From assembly GCA_003024785.1 (NCBI GenBank), contig PUQB01000508.1, positions 118,304-182,303 of the forward strand: a DNA stretch of 64,000 bases. The letters run 5' to 3'. Each line of letters starts with the position of its first letter. The first letter of the stretch is position 1. The translations under genes and the position numbers were made by a program. Below, in pieces: positions 43,923 through 56,649 of the stretch. The DNA is from Selaginella tamariscina. Its lineage: Eukaryota > Streptophyta > Lycopodiopsida > Selaginellales > Selaginellaceae. The notes under the pieces were generated by a model, which searched no databases, had not been told where the DNA came from, and saw only the letters and a program-made list of their open reading frames with translations.

Positions 43923-45022
43923 CATTGGTGATGGTTACACGGTTGTTTCACACTGTTCATGTCTAGATATGTGGGCGCGTTGATTATATATATGTTATGA
44001 TGTGTTTTCTTACAGGTTTATTTTGCCAGCTCTTCCTGTGGCTATGATCTGGGCTGGATACAGTTTGGCAGATTATGAAAACAACATAAGCAAGGGCATA
44101 TTCCGGTGGGGTGTCGCTGGATTGTTTTTTAGTAATCTACTACTTGGAGGCTACTTTTCACTTCGCCATCAGGTAAGCTGTCCTAGTCTAATATCACATT
44201 TGTATATATACATATTCAACACACAAACGTGCGCGCACCTCTCACACACAGATAAATATTACAATTACATCAAACCTAGTTAGGGTTATAGACACATTCA
44301 TACACACACACACACATGTGTGCGTACAAATACATACTATGTTTTTATAGCGGGGATCGGAGCAAGTGATGGAGTATTTAGCCTATGAAGCAGCAGAGGG
44401 AAGAGTGAAAAGCATTGTATTCTTAACACAATGCCATGCAACTCCGTTTTACTCCTCGCTACATGCAAACTTGCCTATGCGATTCCTCGATTGCTCTCCA
44501 AGGCAAGTATATATGCACGCGTGTGTGTGTGTGGTGCGTATACACGGGCATATATATACTATACGCTCGTTGTAATGTAAAACCAAAACTTTATTCATTA
44601 CTAATTCTAATATATGTTGCATTTAGTAATCACTATGTAATGAATTAATTAATTAAAATATGTTTTTTTTAAGTGGTAAGGAGGGTTATAAAGATGAAGC
44701 ATCACGTTTTATGGAGGATCCGATAACAGCTCTTTCGATTATGTATAAGAATGAGAGTTTACATAGTCACGTTGTTATTTTCGATTCCTTGGAGCAGAAA
44801 GTTCGACCTTTTCTACAATCCCATTCTTACAAGCTGGTACGTGTGTGTGTGTGTGTGTTGGGCGTGCGTGCGTGTGTGTGTGTGTAAGAGAGAGAGAGAG
44901 AGGTACACACACGTATTACATTCTTTGTCCGTTGTTTTGTGTAGGTTGAGGAGTTTTTCCAGTCAGATATTCCCGTAGATCGAGAGCTGCAAAGGAAAGT
45001 TCTTTTGTATTCTAACATATAG
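41574..45022 (+). CDS. PIGB: GPI mannosyltransferase 3 (PIG-B), 492 aa, 9 exons
   Basis: Exons 41574-41704, 42212-42329, 42555-42659, 42767-43053, 43469-43756, 44016-44172, 44351-44502, 44674-44836 and 44945-45022 give one unbroken frame. The enzyme adds the third mannose, alpha-1,2-linked, to the GPI anchor precursor in the ER lumen, using dolichol-phosphate mannose. GT22-family landmarks are present: LLVRTYFNPDEHWQ with the acidic residues of the first luminal loop, EVAHRITFGYGHLTWEWS, YLHPLLFAALYK, GGDFYGTHSWHWYFS and FLGHKEPRFILPALP. Many hydrophobic segments fit a multi-pass membrane protein. The family has about 500-550 residues, so this is complete. Intron 7 has a GC donor (AG/GCAAGT at 44503). 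A second in-frame ATG is at 41580. Confidence 0.95.
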
Positions 45023-45138
45023 TTTAATGTTTAATGTTTATACCAGACTTATATATAAGCACATCTTCATTAAGTGTTTATGTACATAATATATATGTAA
45101 ACCTTATTCCAATAAAAGGAGATATTAATTATATATAT

Positions 45139-46087
45139 ATGCAAATGAAATTATTTATAATAAAATTAAAGCAACGGACGCGGTTGAGGGGCAATTCGAA
45201 AATTAGGGCACAAAACCTGGTGACGGAGGCCCTGGTGAGAGAGTACATAAACAAGAAGTTTATGAAGAAGACGAAGTTCATAGAATGGGAGGAAGGCAAG
45301 AAAATGGAATCGCACCGGCGACGTGTTAAACACATGAAACCCGCAGTTGACAATAATGTGCCCAATCTTGGCCCAAGGCTGCCCTCGAACAGAAGAAAGA
45401 AAGAACCACGAAACGTGTGTGTGTGCGTGTGTGTGTGAGTGCGTGTGTGTGATATTTCTTTCTTTGGGTGCAGATAAATTACATGAGCTTCAAACTAGTA
45501 ACTTGTGGTTTCTATCCCGCTTAAAGAAGATCAAAAACAGGAGACCAGGATCGCTTTCAGAGAGGAGATGCACTGGTCTTATAAGAGGGGATGCATGCAA
45601 GTAATATGTCCTATCCCATTCATTGGGTCCTCAAATAGTTTGAAGTCTTTGCACACACGCACGCACGCGTACTAAGAATTGTGTTGTTTAGCTTGACAAT
45701 ACCGTCAGTGAAGATGATCAAGTACAAGGGCAAGGTAAAACCACCATTCCAGAGTACCAGGAGAGTGGAGGAAAGTATAGCGCTTAAAGTGGTGGACCTC
45801 CAGCACAGGATGACAAGCATAAGAGTGCAGGTAACTAATAAATTCCAGTAGCATTAATGGATTAACTATACTGAGAAAGTATACAGGATAAGAAGGAGGA
45901 GGCAGAGAGATGGGTGAAGAAGTGGTTGAAGCAAGAAGAAGAAGAAGAAGTTCCAGTTGAAATAGTGGACTATGCCAAGGCAAGTCTGCGGTCGATCCAA
46001 CTCCCGTGGACACCTTGTCGACTTTGTCAGTCAGTACAAGCCCTGCACATTCCAAAGGGGGTTTGTCTGCATTATTATGTTGCCTGA
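45139..46087 (+). CDS. Small basic protein with CFAP97/hemingway-like signature, 4 exons
   Basis: Exons about 45139-45414, 45474 or 45488-45600, 45692-45830 and 45887-46087. The acceptor of exon 2 is uncertain: GAG/CTT at 45488 keeps the frame, while the stronger CAG at 45473 needs one extra base upstream. The N-terminal part (FIEWEEGKKMESHRRRVKHM, KPAVDNNVP, then LHELQTSNLWFLSRLKKIKN) resembles CFAP97D-type proteins, which have SH..R....KP.VD..P and IE.EN..L..RL motifs and act in sperm and cilia axonemes. The middle exon (VKMIKYKGKVKPPFQSTRRV) and the acidic tail (KQEEEEEVPVEIVDYAK) I do not recognise. The start could be 45139 or 45145, or an upstream exon may exist. Family assignment is tentative. 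Confidence 0.5.
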
Positions 46088-49000
46088 GGTGATTACAATT
46101 ACTATCCACACAATATTCAAATATATTTAACTTATGTATGACAATATGAAGCGCGCAAACAACCTATGGACCCATACTAATAGATCACAATAAGACGTGG
46201 AAATATTAAAAAATCATTTGCATCACATAAAAGAACAAACCCATTAAACCCCTTTAATAGTCTTTTTTATGTACTACTAAATTAAATTAATATAATTATA
46301 CAAAATATGTGGTTGTTGAGAAAAAAAACTTCACCAATGGAATTATCTTAATAAGCAAAATTATGTTTAATGAGATTTGATTTATTTAAGAAACTGGTAT
46401 ATATATATATATATAATTAATATTAAAATAAATATATGCATATTCTTAAAGAATATATATATGTACAACTTACATTAATTATGGTTCTTTTAGGATATTA
46501 ATAATCTCATTAGGATGGAATAAATAAATAAAAGAACTATACTAGATTAGGATAAAACAAATAAACATAAAGCAAAACAACAAATTTAACAATTATGGAA
46601 CAAATTAAATTACATCATCAACAACAAATTCAACATATCATTAATAATGTAAGTTTATAATTTTAATAAATTTTAGTTTAAAATATCAAAGTGTTACGTT
46701 TCCTTAAGAAAGTCCTAAGTCTTAAGTTTTAAGTTACTTCCCCTTAATTCATGCTAATGTTTATAAAGTTTATTTTATATTTGAGGATGAAAACTCAAGT
46801 GAGAAACCGTATATAAGGGGCCACAATAATCTTAGTGCCCCTTTAGACTAATCTTAATATTTAATTTGGTATTCATGTCAACTATCTAATGTAATATCCA
46901 TGTTAACTTCAATAGAACAATATATGCCTACTTAGATCTAATGTGGCATTCACATAAGCTTTGATATGGTAGTGTATGCTTACTTAACATTTAACCTGAC
47001 ATCCATGTGAAATCTAAGCTTCAGCAGTCCAAAATCTAATTATTTGACAATAAATGAAGAATGTTTATCAGTTTAAGCATTTAACAAGTTTCATACTTAT
47101 TTTAAATAAAAAAAATATGATTGGTTAACATGTGGAATTTGTATTAATATTACAATATTATTAATTCACAATTTGTCATAGTCTAGATTTTTCGATGGCC
47201 AATTTTCATGTGATTAAATTATTATTGGTGTTCTATCATCTTTAACCTAACACAATTGTTTAATATTTATGGGATTGAGTTGACACTACTGTGAACGTTG
47301 TAAATAAAATAGGAATGATACATGAAAATGGAATATAAAAAAATAAATTAATTAATACTTACATATTAATTATTAATATTTAAATATACATTTTTAAAAA
47401 TATTCTTTCTTTAAACCTATATTATTCTAAAACTTATTTCTTTATATTAAAAAATGCCAATTAAATAATAAAAATTACTAATTATTAAGAAAATGAGACT
47501 ATATACACCATTCATTATTGTAAGAGTATTATCGCTCACCCTTTAAATAAATTAAAAAAGTGTTAATCAAGGTTATGCTTGGGCTTAACTATTTAATGAA
47601 TCTTAATTTAATTTAATTATTATCTTAAATCTAATGAGTTTATTCTTAATATGGACCCTTAACTTAATTAGTATCCTTAAAATAACTATTGGAGATATCA
47701 ACTGTCAAATGACAAATTTAAAATAATTATCAAATTAGGTAAGATATCTCTGGTTGGATGGGGGCATCCATGACATACACATACACAAGTAATATAAACT
47801 TATTATTATTCTTAATTTAGTGGATCTCGTAACTCAATTATTATTCTTAACTAATGAAAATTTATGCATGGGTTTAATTATTGTTATTTACTCAATTATT
47901 ATTCTCAATATGATAAGTTGAATTGTTATCCTGAATATGATAAGTTGAACATTTAACCCAATTATTATTCTTAATTTAATGAGTTTATTCTTAAGTTAAA
48001 TTCATTATAATTAACATGGTGAATTTATCTCTAAATTAACCATTACTCAATTGTTGGATTTAATTATTTAATTTTGTAATTTATTATTAAGTTAGATTTT
48101 AATTCAATTAGTTTATCCCTAAGTTGAACCCTTACTTGAGTTGTTATCATTAATATAATAAAAATTCCTTAACTAGTTACATTTTTAACATGATGAATTT
48201 ATTTTTAAGCTGGACTCTTAATCCAATTATTAATTATTATTTTTAACTTGATGAGTTTATATCTAAGTTGGACCCTTAATTTACTTTAACCTTATAAATT
48301 TAGGATAACCATTAGATTAAATTTAAGATAATCATTAAATTAAATTTAAGATAATTTAGGATAATAATCAGATGGAATTTAAAATTTTAAAATGGTTGTC
48401 AATGAGGAAATTTAGAATGGTCATTTAGAATATTATATATATGTATATATATGTGTGTGTGTGTGTGTGTATTTATCCTTGTTGGCCACTAGAACAATAA
48501 GTCAAATGAACAACACTTCAATGTTTATTTGTATATGTCACTAAACTTTCCTTGAGTTAAATAACACTAAAAAGATTTGTATTAAACTTGACAAATATGT
48601 ACTAGGTGAAGAGCAAGCTTATATACATGTTAATCTTAGTGTCTTCAAACATTCAATAGACATTCATTTTCTATGTGGATTATTTATAAGTAAGAATATA
48701 TGTAACTAGGCATATTAAAATATATAGTATACTAGTATAATTTATTATCACCAATGTTCTATAATTATACATTATATTACATCGATTGTAATTGTTATAA
48801 TAGTTTATTGTCATAAAATTCTTTTACATGTGTGTATTATAAATCTTTTATATATTCAATATATCAATGTCAATTTGAATTTAAAATTAGCCTAAATGCC
48901 ATAGTTTAAATTAAATTTATCAATGATGGAGATTAAACTCTTTATAACCATTAATAAGCTCATCGCACTCATTCATTAATTTTATAATTGTTATATAAAG

Positions 49001-51620
49001 TATATTCTATATAATCTTTATATTATTCTCTTTTGTGGGATGATATAAAAAAGACATTAAAATATACATTTTGATCAACTATATCCAAACAATGTATTAT
49101 ATATACACTTGAGAATCTAAGTTGTAATATGTACAATAAGATAGAGATTAAGTTATTTTACAATCAATTTAAAATTCAAACATTTGAATATAATTTTGAA
49201 TATAAGGAATTTTGAAACTCATGATATAATTAAAAATAAAAGAGTGTCAAGCATTATAAGTATTATCATATAGTTTAAATATGAGATAATCATATTAATT
49301 TCTTGTCACAACACCAAAAGAGTTTAATTTTAATATCTTCTTTTGTTAAAATATAATTAAAAGATAGGAACTAAAATAAGAAGAAAACATAGGATTATGA
49401 TCAAAAAGAGCACGAAATAGAAAGACTTTAAGGAATTGAAAAGACACATAAGTAAATTAAAGATCCCAATCAGTTTGACATTAATTTGTATATTTAAACA
49501 TCATGCACTTAAAAAGTGTGAATGAAGCACTTTATTAAATCATTAACTTTTGAAAAATAAGATGTTATAAAGGATTATTTAAACCCCAATTTAGTAGTCA
49601 ATAAATTTAAAATTTTGGTTGTGAAATGAGGCATTTGATATGAAAGACTGCATTTTGAATAATAATATTGTAATCTCAATGAAATAAGAAATTAATCACA
49701 TGTGTTACATTAACATTATGAAGAGCACAAACATCCACATAATGTATTAAATAATAAACAAAAGAATAGCATATGTATTCTTTATTATTGTTATTAAAAT
49801 GAACCCATGAGATCATATACAAAAAACAATGGACTTAAATAAATTATAAGAAATGTTAAAATGACAAACTTGACAAAAATAAAACATTTGTAGATATTGA
49901 TGAAAATTACACTAAAGATAAGTCAATATAACCAAGAAAGTAATTTATTCAAAATTTTGTAAAAATCAAAATGACTATAGAGACACCCATTATGAAAAAT
50001 GTGAAAAAAGTGAGATATAACAAGACATGATACTAGTTGAGATGGGTTACACATTTAAGTTGGACCCACAAAATTAAAAAAATTATTTACCAATATGAAC
50101 TATGCAACATGATTTTAAAAGCGAACAATAACATTTGCCATTAACTTAAGATTTGAAATGCAATTTTAAACATAGTTATCAAGGTTGTCACAACGAGATT
50201 GAATAAATCATATGTCAAGTCATGAGTAAAATAAACCTAAAATAAACTCACCATGTTAAGGTTTACTAGGTTAAGAATAACAATTAAGTAAATAATAATT
50301 ATTTAAGCCCATCAACAATGAGCATGTATTATATATATATTATATATATTATTGATTTGTATTGATGATATATATATCAAGGGGATAGTTGTCCTAAGAT
50401 CAATACAATGGTCTTTATGAGAGCTTGGATTTTTATAATCTTTGGGTTGATTATTAGTGGAGATGGAATGGAATTATTTCATATTTTATGCAATCATATG
50501 AAATCAAATTTTCCATAACCTTTTGTATCAAACACTAAACATGTTGTGTCTAACCTTCAAATGAACAACACTCATATTAACTTTACAAGCATGCTCTTCA
50601 AGGTTACTTCAAAAAATACTAACAAGAAAATGGGAGTTTATGTGTGGCAAATGGGTATTAATATCATGTACAATGGCTTTGCACTTGGAATTGTCACGTT
50701 TTCTCTTTTTATGTAACCTCCTAAGAATTTTAACAATTTAGAAGCAAATATTATACTTAGTAATCTCACTATTCCACAAGACTACAAATATATTCCATTG
50801 CAAATCTATTTATAGTAAATGCTTATTACAAGAAAGTTAACTTGACCTCCTGGAAGTATAGAATATATAGGAAAGGAGACATTTATAAAGATGATAAGTG
50901 CAATCTTAATGCAACACTATATATGGGAATTCAAATATCATAAGCCATTTAGTAGATTTTAGTTGTAGATGGAGTGTTAAATATGGTAGACAACACACAA
51001 CATATTTATTTAAGTCTTGTTTTATATAATTAAAGGAAAGAGTTGACCAAATTAAATTAAATAAATTAAATCATGTTTAATCTAATTTATTCATGATTAA
51101 GACAAATAACATTCACTTTTAGTAATTCTATTAAAACTTTCTAAAGACTAGGTTTCTCAATTATGTGTGAAATAATTAAAGGGTAATTTTGAAATACAAT
51201 TTAAAATATTACATTGGTTTTTACGGAATGAATTAAGGTTTATATAATTCAAAAAGTTTAGAGTTATTGACACAAAGTTTAAACATAATGAACAAATTGT
51301 TTAACATAAACAAAAACATATATATATTTACAAAAGTTAAAAGATTATGAATAGAATATTTTAATTGTTATGTACTTTAATTCAACTTTAAGATTTGTTT
51401 CAACAATATTAATAATACTTCATATACATGCCTGTATAAGGGGGAAAAAAAAGGAAGCTAAATTTATTAATTATAACATATTTTTAAATATATCTCAATT
51501 TAAATGACAATTTTAATATTAAACACTACCATTAATAACTCTACCACAATCAATACCTTTTATATTTATGTCCATACAAACAATCCATTGTCTTTTATTG
51601 TAAAAATGCAAGTTAGAAAA

Positions 51621-51664
<44 letters not shown>

Positions 51665-51926
51665 TTGTGTGTGTGTGTGTGCCATAACATATTTAAATAT
51701 AAAATTACAATTCTTTAGTGTTTGTATAGAATTTAAGGTTAATAAGATGTTTACACTCTTTAATTTGTAGGCTTGCATTTTTCCACAAATAGTCTTTGCA
51801 ATACTCTCTATGATATCTAAAGTTGCACATGCAGTTGATGACATGATATTATCAGACTAGAACTTACAACAACATATTTCATTCATTATGAACATAAATG
51901 GGAATATCATCACGAGATGAAGGTAT
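46088..51926. other. 5.8 kb of very AT-rich DNA without a recognisable gene
   Basis: No open frame longer than about 90 codons, and none with domain-like composition. CA/GT microsatellites, common in the gene islands, are almost absent; short ones occur near 48452-48470 and 51667-51681. An (AT)n tract lies at about 51625-51658. Probably old repeat DNA beyond recognition by eye. Confidence 0.6.
47570..48300. repeat. Degenerate short tandem-like repeat
   Basis: Phrases such as TTAATTTAATGAGTTTATTC, TTAAGTTGGACCCTTAA and ATTATTATTCTTAA recur every 50-80 bp with much variation. The same family is at 61210-61720. Confidence 0.55.
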
Positions 51927-52624
51927 TGTCACGAGAAAATTTGGACCATCACCTTGATAGTCCCTAGTATGCATATAGTGGACTAATCTTTTATTCATAT
52001 TTATACGTTTCTATTTCACTTTATTATTCCCCTTCTTTGTCTTTTCTTGCATAGTCAAACTAATAAACATTATTATGTTAATGCATATAATTAGTGACCA
52101 TGCACATTTTTTTTGTCTTTTTCATGCACCTTCCTTGTCACCTTCTCAAGTCAAAGTCAAGTCACCTTCTTTCATAACCCCCCACCATTTATGGGTCAAG
52201 TCAATTTGTTTCATAACCCCCACCATTTATGAGTCAAATCCACCTTCTTCCATAACCTCCCACCCTCTCTTACACCCTTACCCTACCTTTTATATTATTT
52301 TAGGTATATAAGAAACCAAGGCTCAAGGGTTTGGAATATAGATAGAGAGAAATATATATAAATAAACTATTTTAAGTTCCTTCTTTTCTTTTCTTACTTT
52401 GTAAATAGGTGTGATTGAGATTATATTATTTTGTGTGTGCTATTATGATGAAATATAAAAATTAGTTAGTGTATCTTTTATGTCATGAGTTTCATCTTAT
52501 GTTTTTTCTTTCTTTTCTTTTATATTTTTCATGTGTGTGATCATTAGTAAGGACTACTATAATGTGTTATTACTAAAGCCATCAAGTCTTGAACATACAA
52601 GTCCTTGAGTGATTTTCTTCGACA
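51927..52624 (+). repeat. Gypsy 5' LTR
   Basis: 698 bp, TG...CA termini (TGTCACGAG to TTCTTCGACA). Contains tandem CATAACCCCCCACCATTTATG-like motifs near 52170-52260. Confidence 0.85.
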
Positions 52625-53089
52625 TGTTTTTTGGTGCGGCAAGCATGAAATGATAATGTGAGTTGTTTATGAATTTTCATGAACATGAATGTCCTTTTTG
52701 GAGAAGGTTCTTTCAATTTCCAAGGTCTCTTTAAAATAAAATATTAAAGCGTTGTTTTGAACATTCACATGGGTTACTTTAAATAATAAATTGGTGGTCA
52801 TTCAAGCATGGGCATTTGAAAAATTCAAGTTTGGAATACAACTTGCAATTGCGAATTTGCTTTTGAGAAGGTAAGAAGTAAATCGAGCATGGATCAAGAT
52901 TTGGCACCCATGCGATAGTGGTGATATCGATGAGGCACATCGTTTGTGTATGGATTTTCCATACATGATCCTTACATTGCAAGTCTTTAAGAATCTTGTG
53001 GAGTTTGAAATTTAGTGAAGCAAGAGTATTACACGCATTGTGAAAGGTTTGATTGTGCTTGTTAATGTGGCAAGTCAATTTTGATGGAA

Positions 53090-53490
53090 GCATACAAGTT
53101 AAAGAAGCAAGTTACGAGTGTAGGGGTCGTGTTAATTGATCTAGTAGGGAAACAAATTAAAATTTATGAATCAACTTATAATGTTAATTCTTGCAATCAA
53201 GCAAATATTCTACATTATTCGAGGATTGAAAGGCAAGGAGACAAGGAGCAGAGAACATTATTGCGGTTGGTGACTCTAAGTTGGTGGTGAACCAAGTGCA
53301 AGGTCAATGGAAGGTGAAAAAGCCTGAATTGTTGGTGCTCTCTAAGTATATTCAAGATTTCAAAAGGGGATTATACACTTTTGAGATAAAGCACGTTCCT
53401 CGAAGAGAGAATCTAGAGGCCAACGAGCTTGCACAAAGGGGGCATTGCCTTGTCAAAGTGACATCTCTTTATCTACTTGTGATTAGGTGA
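53090..53490 (+). pseudogene. Additional RNase H domain in the gypsy element, upstream of gag and RT
   Basis: Reading across two frames gives VGVVLIDLVGKQIKIYEST followed by LVVNQVQGQWKVKKPELLVL and FEIKHVPRRENLEANELAQRG. This matches the second (archaeal-like) RNase H type acquired by some plant Tat-lineage gypsy elements (DS.LVV.Q..G.W.VK, KHVPR..N..AD.LA). The normal retroviral RNase H follows the RT at about 55000-55300, so this is an extra domain. The frame breaks near 53240. Confidence 0.65.
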
Positions 53491-53609
53491 AACCTTTGCC
53501 ATTTTTACACTTGTAAAGATGGTGTTTATTCCATATATCATGGTTTGCAAAATAAGATATAAATTCATATTTATGTTCATTTAAGTGAGCATGCATTTCG
53601 AATGGAGAT

Positions 53610-53760
53610 AAAGGTTCTACCACTTGGGCAAAACTTCTACCATCTTTTTTTAACGATGGAGCATTAAAGTGGTTTGAGCGTCAAACTAGTGATGTTAAGG
53701 CTAGTTGGGAGAGGTTGAGTGAGGCTTTTCTAAGGTTAATGCTAAGAATTACTGGAAAAA
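53610..53760 (+). pseudogene. Gag capsid remnant of the gypsy element
   Basis: A short frame reads GALKWFERQTSDVKASWERL followed by SEAFLRL, the conserved ALKWF...SWEEL...F core of Ty3/gypsy gag. Surrounding sequence is broken. Confidence 0.65.
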
Positions 53761-53999
53761 GGGGAAGACAACTATTGTCATAAGTCAAAATGAGTGATAA
53801 TAGCCATCAAGGAGAACACAAAGGTTGTAGATGAGGAGTCATCTTCAGTGGGGAATTTGACTCTAGCAGTAATACAAGGTGACAACCTTGGAGCCTCACA
53901 ATAAACATGAGGTCTATGATCAGCAACTCACCAGGAGCATGAGGCTCAAGGAGGGGTAGTAGGGGTTGTTGAAAAGGGGCAAGAAGCAAGTAGTGGCAA

Positions 54000-55330
54000 C
54001 AAGTTTGAGGTAGAAAGAATGAATCGTCGAGCCCTTTTGAGAAGAATGCTTAGTCCAAGTTTGACTCATGAGAAGAAGGAGCAATACTTGGGCATTTTAT
54101 TAAAGTTTCCCAAGCTGTTTGTGATATCATATGAGGAGCTTCGTCAAGTGGATATTGTGCAACATGAGATCTCACTTAAATAGGTATAAGGGGAGTTGCA
54201 CAAAAGGCTTATAGAATGGGTTCTTTGAAGTAGAGCATAATTTATGAGCTCATGAAGCTACAACGTTCAGAATTTATTTTTAAGGTGGAGACGTCAGATT
54301 GGGTTTTTCTTGTGGTGGTAGCCCTAAAGAAAAATGGTAAATGGTGAATTTGTGTCAACTTTAAACTATTAAATGATGACGCACATCGAGATTATCACCC
54401 CATTCCTTTCATGGATGAGATATTGGATGAAGTGATAAGGCATGAGATGTACACATTTTGTGACAAGTACTTTAGGTATTTCCAAGTCAAGATTCGAGAG
54501 GACCAATTGAAGACCACCTTTATCACACCATAAGGAACCTTTATTTATAGGGTGATGCCATTTGGACTCACAAATGCTCCAGGAACGTTTTAACAATTGA
54601 TGAATAAAGTGTTTGAACCCATCTTGGTTCATTCATTAAGGTTTACCTTAACAACTTTTGTATCTATAGTGATAGGATGAGCCACTTGGAGAAGATATAA
54701 CTAGCATTTTTATGATGGATGATGCAAAAGGATGCTTGAACCCAAAAAAGTGTCAGATTGGTAGTACTAAAGGCACTTAGTGGGACATGTGGTCTTAAAG
54801 GATGGCATTGAGTCGAGTCAAGATAAGGTGAATAAGCTACTCATGTTACCAGCTCCAACTTGTGTCAAGAAGGTACGACAATTTGTAGGGTTGGCAGGGT
54901 ATTATTACATATTTGTGGAGGGATTCGTAGAGATGGCATATCCATTGAACTAACTACTTTGCAAGGAGTTGCATTTTAATGGACATTTTTATGTCAAACA
55001 TCGTTTAAAAAGTTTAAAATTGTACTAAGTTCACATCCGATTTTGGTAGCACCTAAATGGAAGGAGTTGTTTTATGTCAATTTTACATTGGAGAAGTTTT
55101 AATCACTATAATCCTAATGCAGAAGGGTTTCATGTTTATTATGCAGAAAGGAAATTACAAGGGCCAAAGCTTAATTACCCATTGTTGAAGAAGTAAGCAA
55201 CAACAATATATATGTAGTGGAGAAGTTTAAGAATTACTTGTGGGGGTGCCACTTTGTTTTCCTCATCAATGAGTACGATTTTGAGTTTAACATGAGAAGA
55301 GCACAAGAGTGGGTCTAGTATAAATGTTGG
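54000..55330 (+). pseudogene. Gypsy reverse transcriptase and RNase H remnant
   Basis: Motifs in order: DWVFLVVVALKKNGKW, ICVNFKLLND, YHPIPFMDEILDEV, FRYFQVKIREDQLKTTFITP, YRVMPFGLTNAPGTF, then VYLNNFCIYSD where the active site should be YLDD, then KKVRQFVGLAGYYY. Stops fall at TGA 54345, TAA 54531 and TAA 54591, at positions that are Arg, Trp and Gln in the family. All fit C-to-T or G-to-A change, as does DD to NN. The enzyme cannot be active. Confidence 0.85.
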
Positions 55331-55499
55331 ACCAAGATGACATTGAAAAGTTCCATTATCTTTTGGAGGTTTGTACTCTTTCACCTGACATGAAGGATTA
55401 TCAAGAAGTCTACTATTTCTTGATGAATGAAAGTTTCCAGAAGGTTGTACAACAACCCAAAAAAAGAAGATCTCAACCTTATATGGTGATGAAATTACT

Positions 55500-56130
55500 T
55501 TATAGGATAGGGTGAGATGGTGTGCTTTGACAAGTGGTGGGCGGTTAGGACATAAAACAGATCATGGAGCAATGCCATGAAGGATTTTATGGTGGACACT
55601 TCTCGCATGACTATACTTCCAAGAAGATAGTTAATGTAGGATATTTTTGGCCGACCCTCTTCAAGGATGTTAAAGAGTGGTGTCAGACTTGCCAAGTTTG
55701 CCAGACTTTTGGGAGAAGAGTGTCATGAAGGGGACCTTTGCATCCTATTTACCAACATGTCCATTCGAAAAGTGGGGAATAGACTTTGTCGGTCCCTTGC
55801 CAATGGCTTTTCCCAAAATAGATACATTATTGTGGGTACTGACTATCTTATTATGTGGGTAGAAGTAGTCTTTGTTCGAGCTTGTACTAAGGAGATCACA
55901 ATAAATTTCATCATTAGAACATTGTCACCAGGTTTGGTGTCCATTAGAGATAGTAACATATCAGGGTTCTCATTTCTGTAATGAAGTGGTAAAGCTTCTT
56001 CTTTCTCAATTGTCCATCACACGACGATAATCGACAAGTTATTACCCTCAAATTAATGGATTGGTGGAACGGACAAATGGAGTGTTTGTAATATATTAGT
56101 TAAGCTTGTGGTGGATCATAAGAAGGATTC
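55500..56130 (+). pseudogene. Gypsy integrase remnant
   Basis: HHCC zinc-finger region: QCHEGFYGGHFS, YFWPTLFKDVKEWCQTCQVC. Then the core start FEKWGIDFVGPLPMAFPKID with the first catalytic Asp. The frame then breaks; ATTAATGGATTGGTGGAACG near 56052 corresponds to the QPNGQ.ER motif. Confidence 0.8.
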
Positions 56131-56649
56131 TTATCGACAGCACTTTGGGCTTTTAAGATAACACACAAAGTTGCTACAAAATAAGTTTATGGTATAGAAG
56201 CAATACTCCCAATTGAGCTGGAGATACCGAGCTTGTGTCTAGCATTGAGGCATGGACTTGGAGATGGTGAGGACTACCAAGAAAGGTTGGTTCAATTAGG
56301 GAGCATGGATGAATCATGAAGACAAGTTTTATAACTTGTGGAGACAATGCAACAAAAGTGAAGGCCAAATTCGATAAGAAGATTCGAGAATGACCACTTC
56401 ATGTAAGTGATTTAGTGATGCAATATGATAGTCAATTAGATAAGACCTTCTCAAAGAAGTTCTTACCAAGATGGGATGAACCTTTCATTATTGTGAAGGC
56501 TTATAAGAATGAGTCATATATTTTAATAAACTTGAATAAGAACAACATGGCACACAGGTTAATGGTTACAAGTTGAAGCACTTTCATGTTCGATAGTAGT
56601 TACTGGTTGTCAAATCACGTGGTAATGCGTGTTGTTTGGGTGGGATTTA

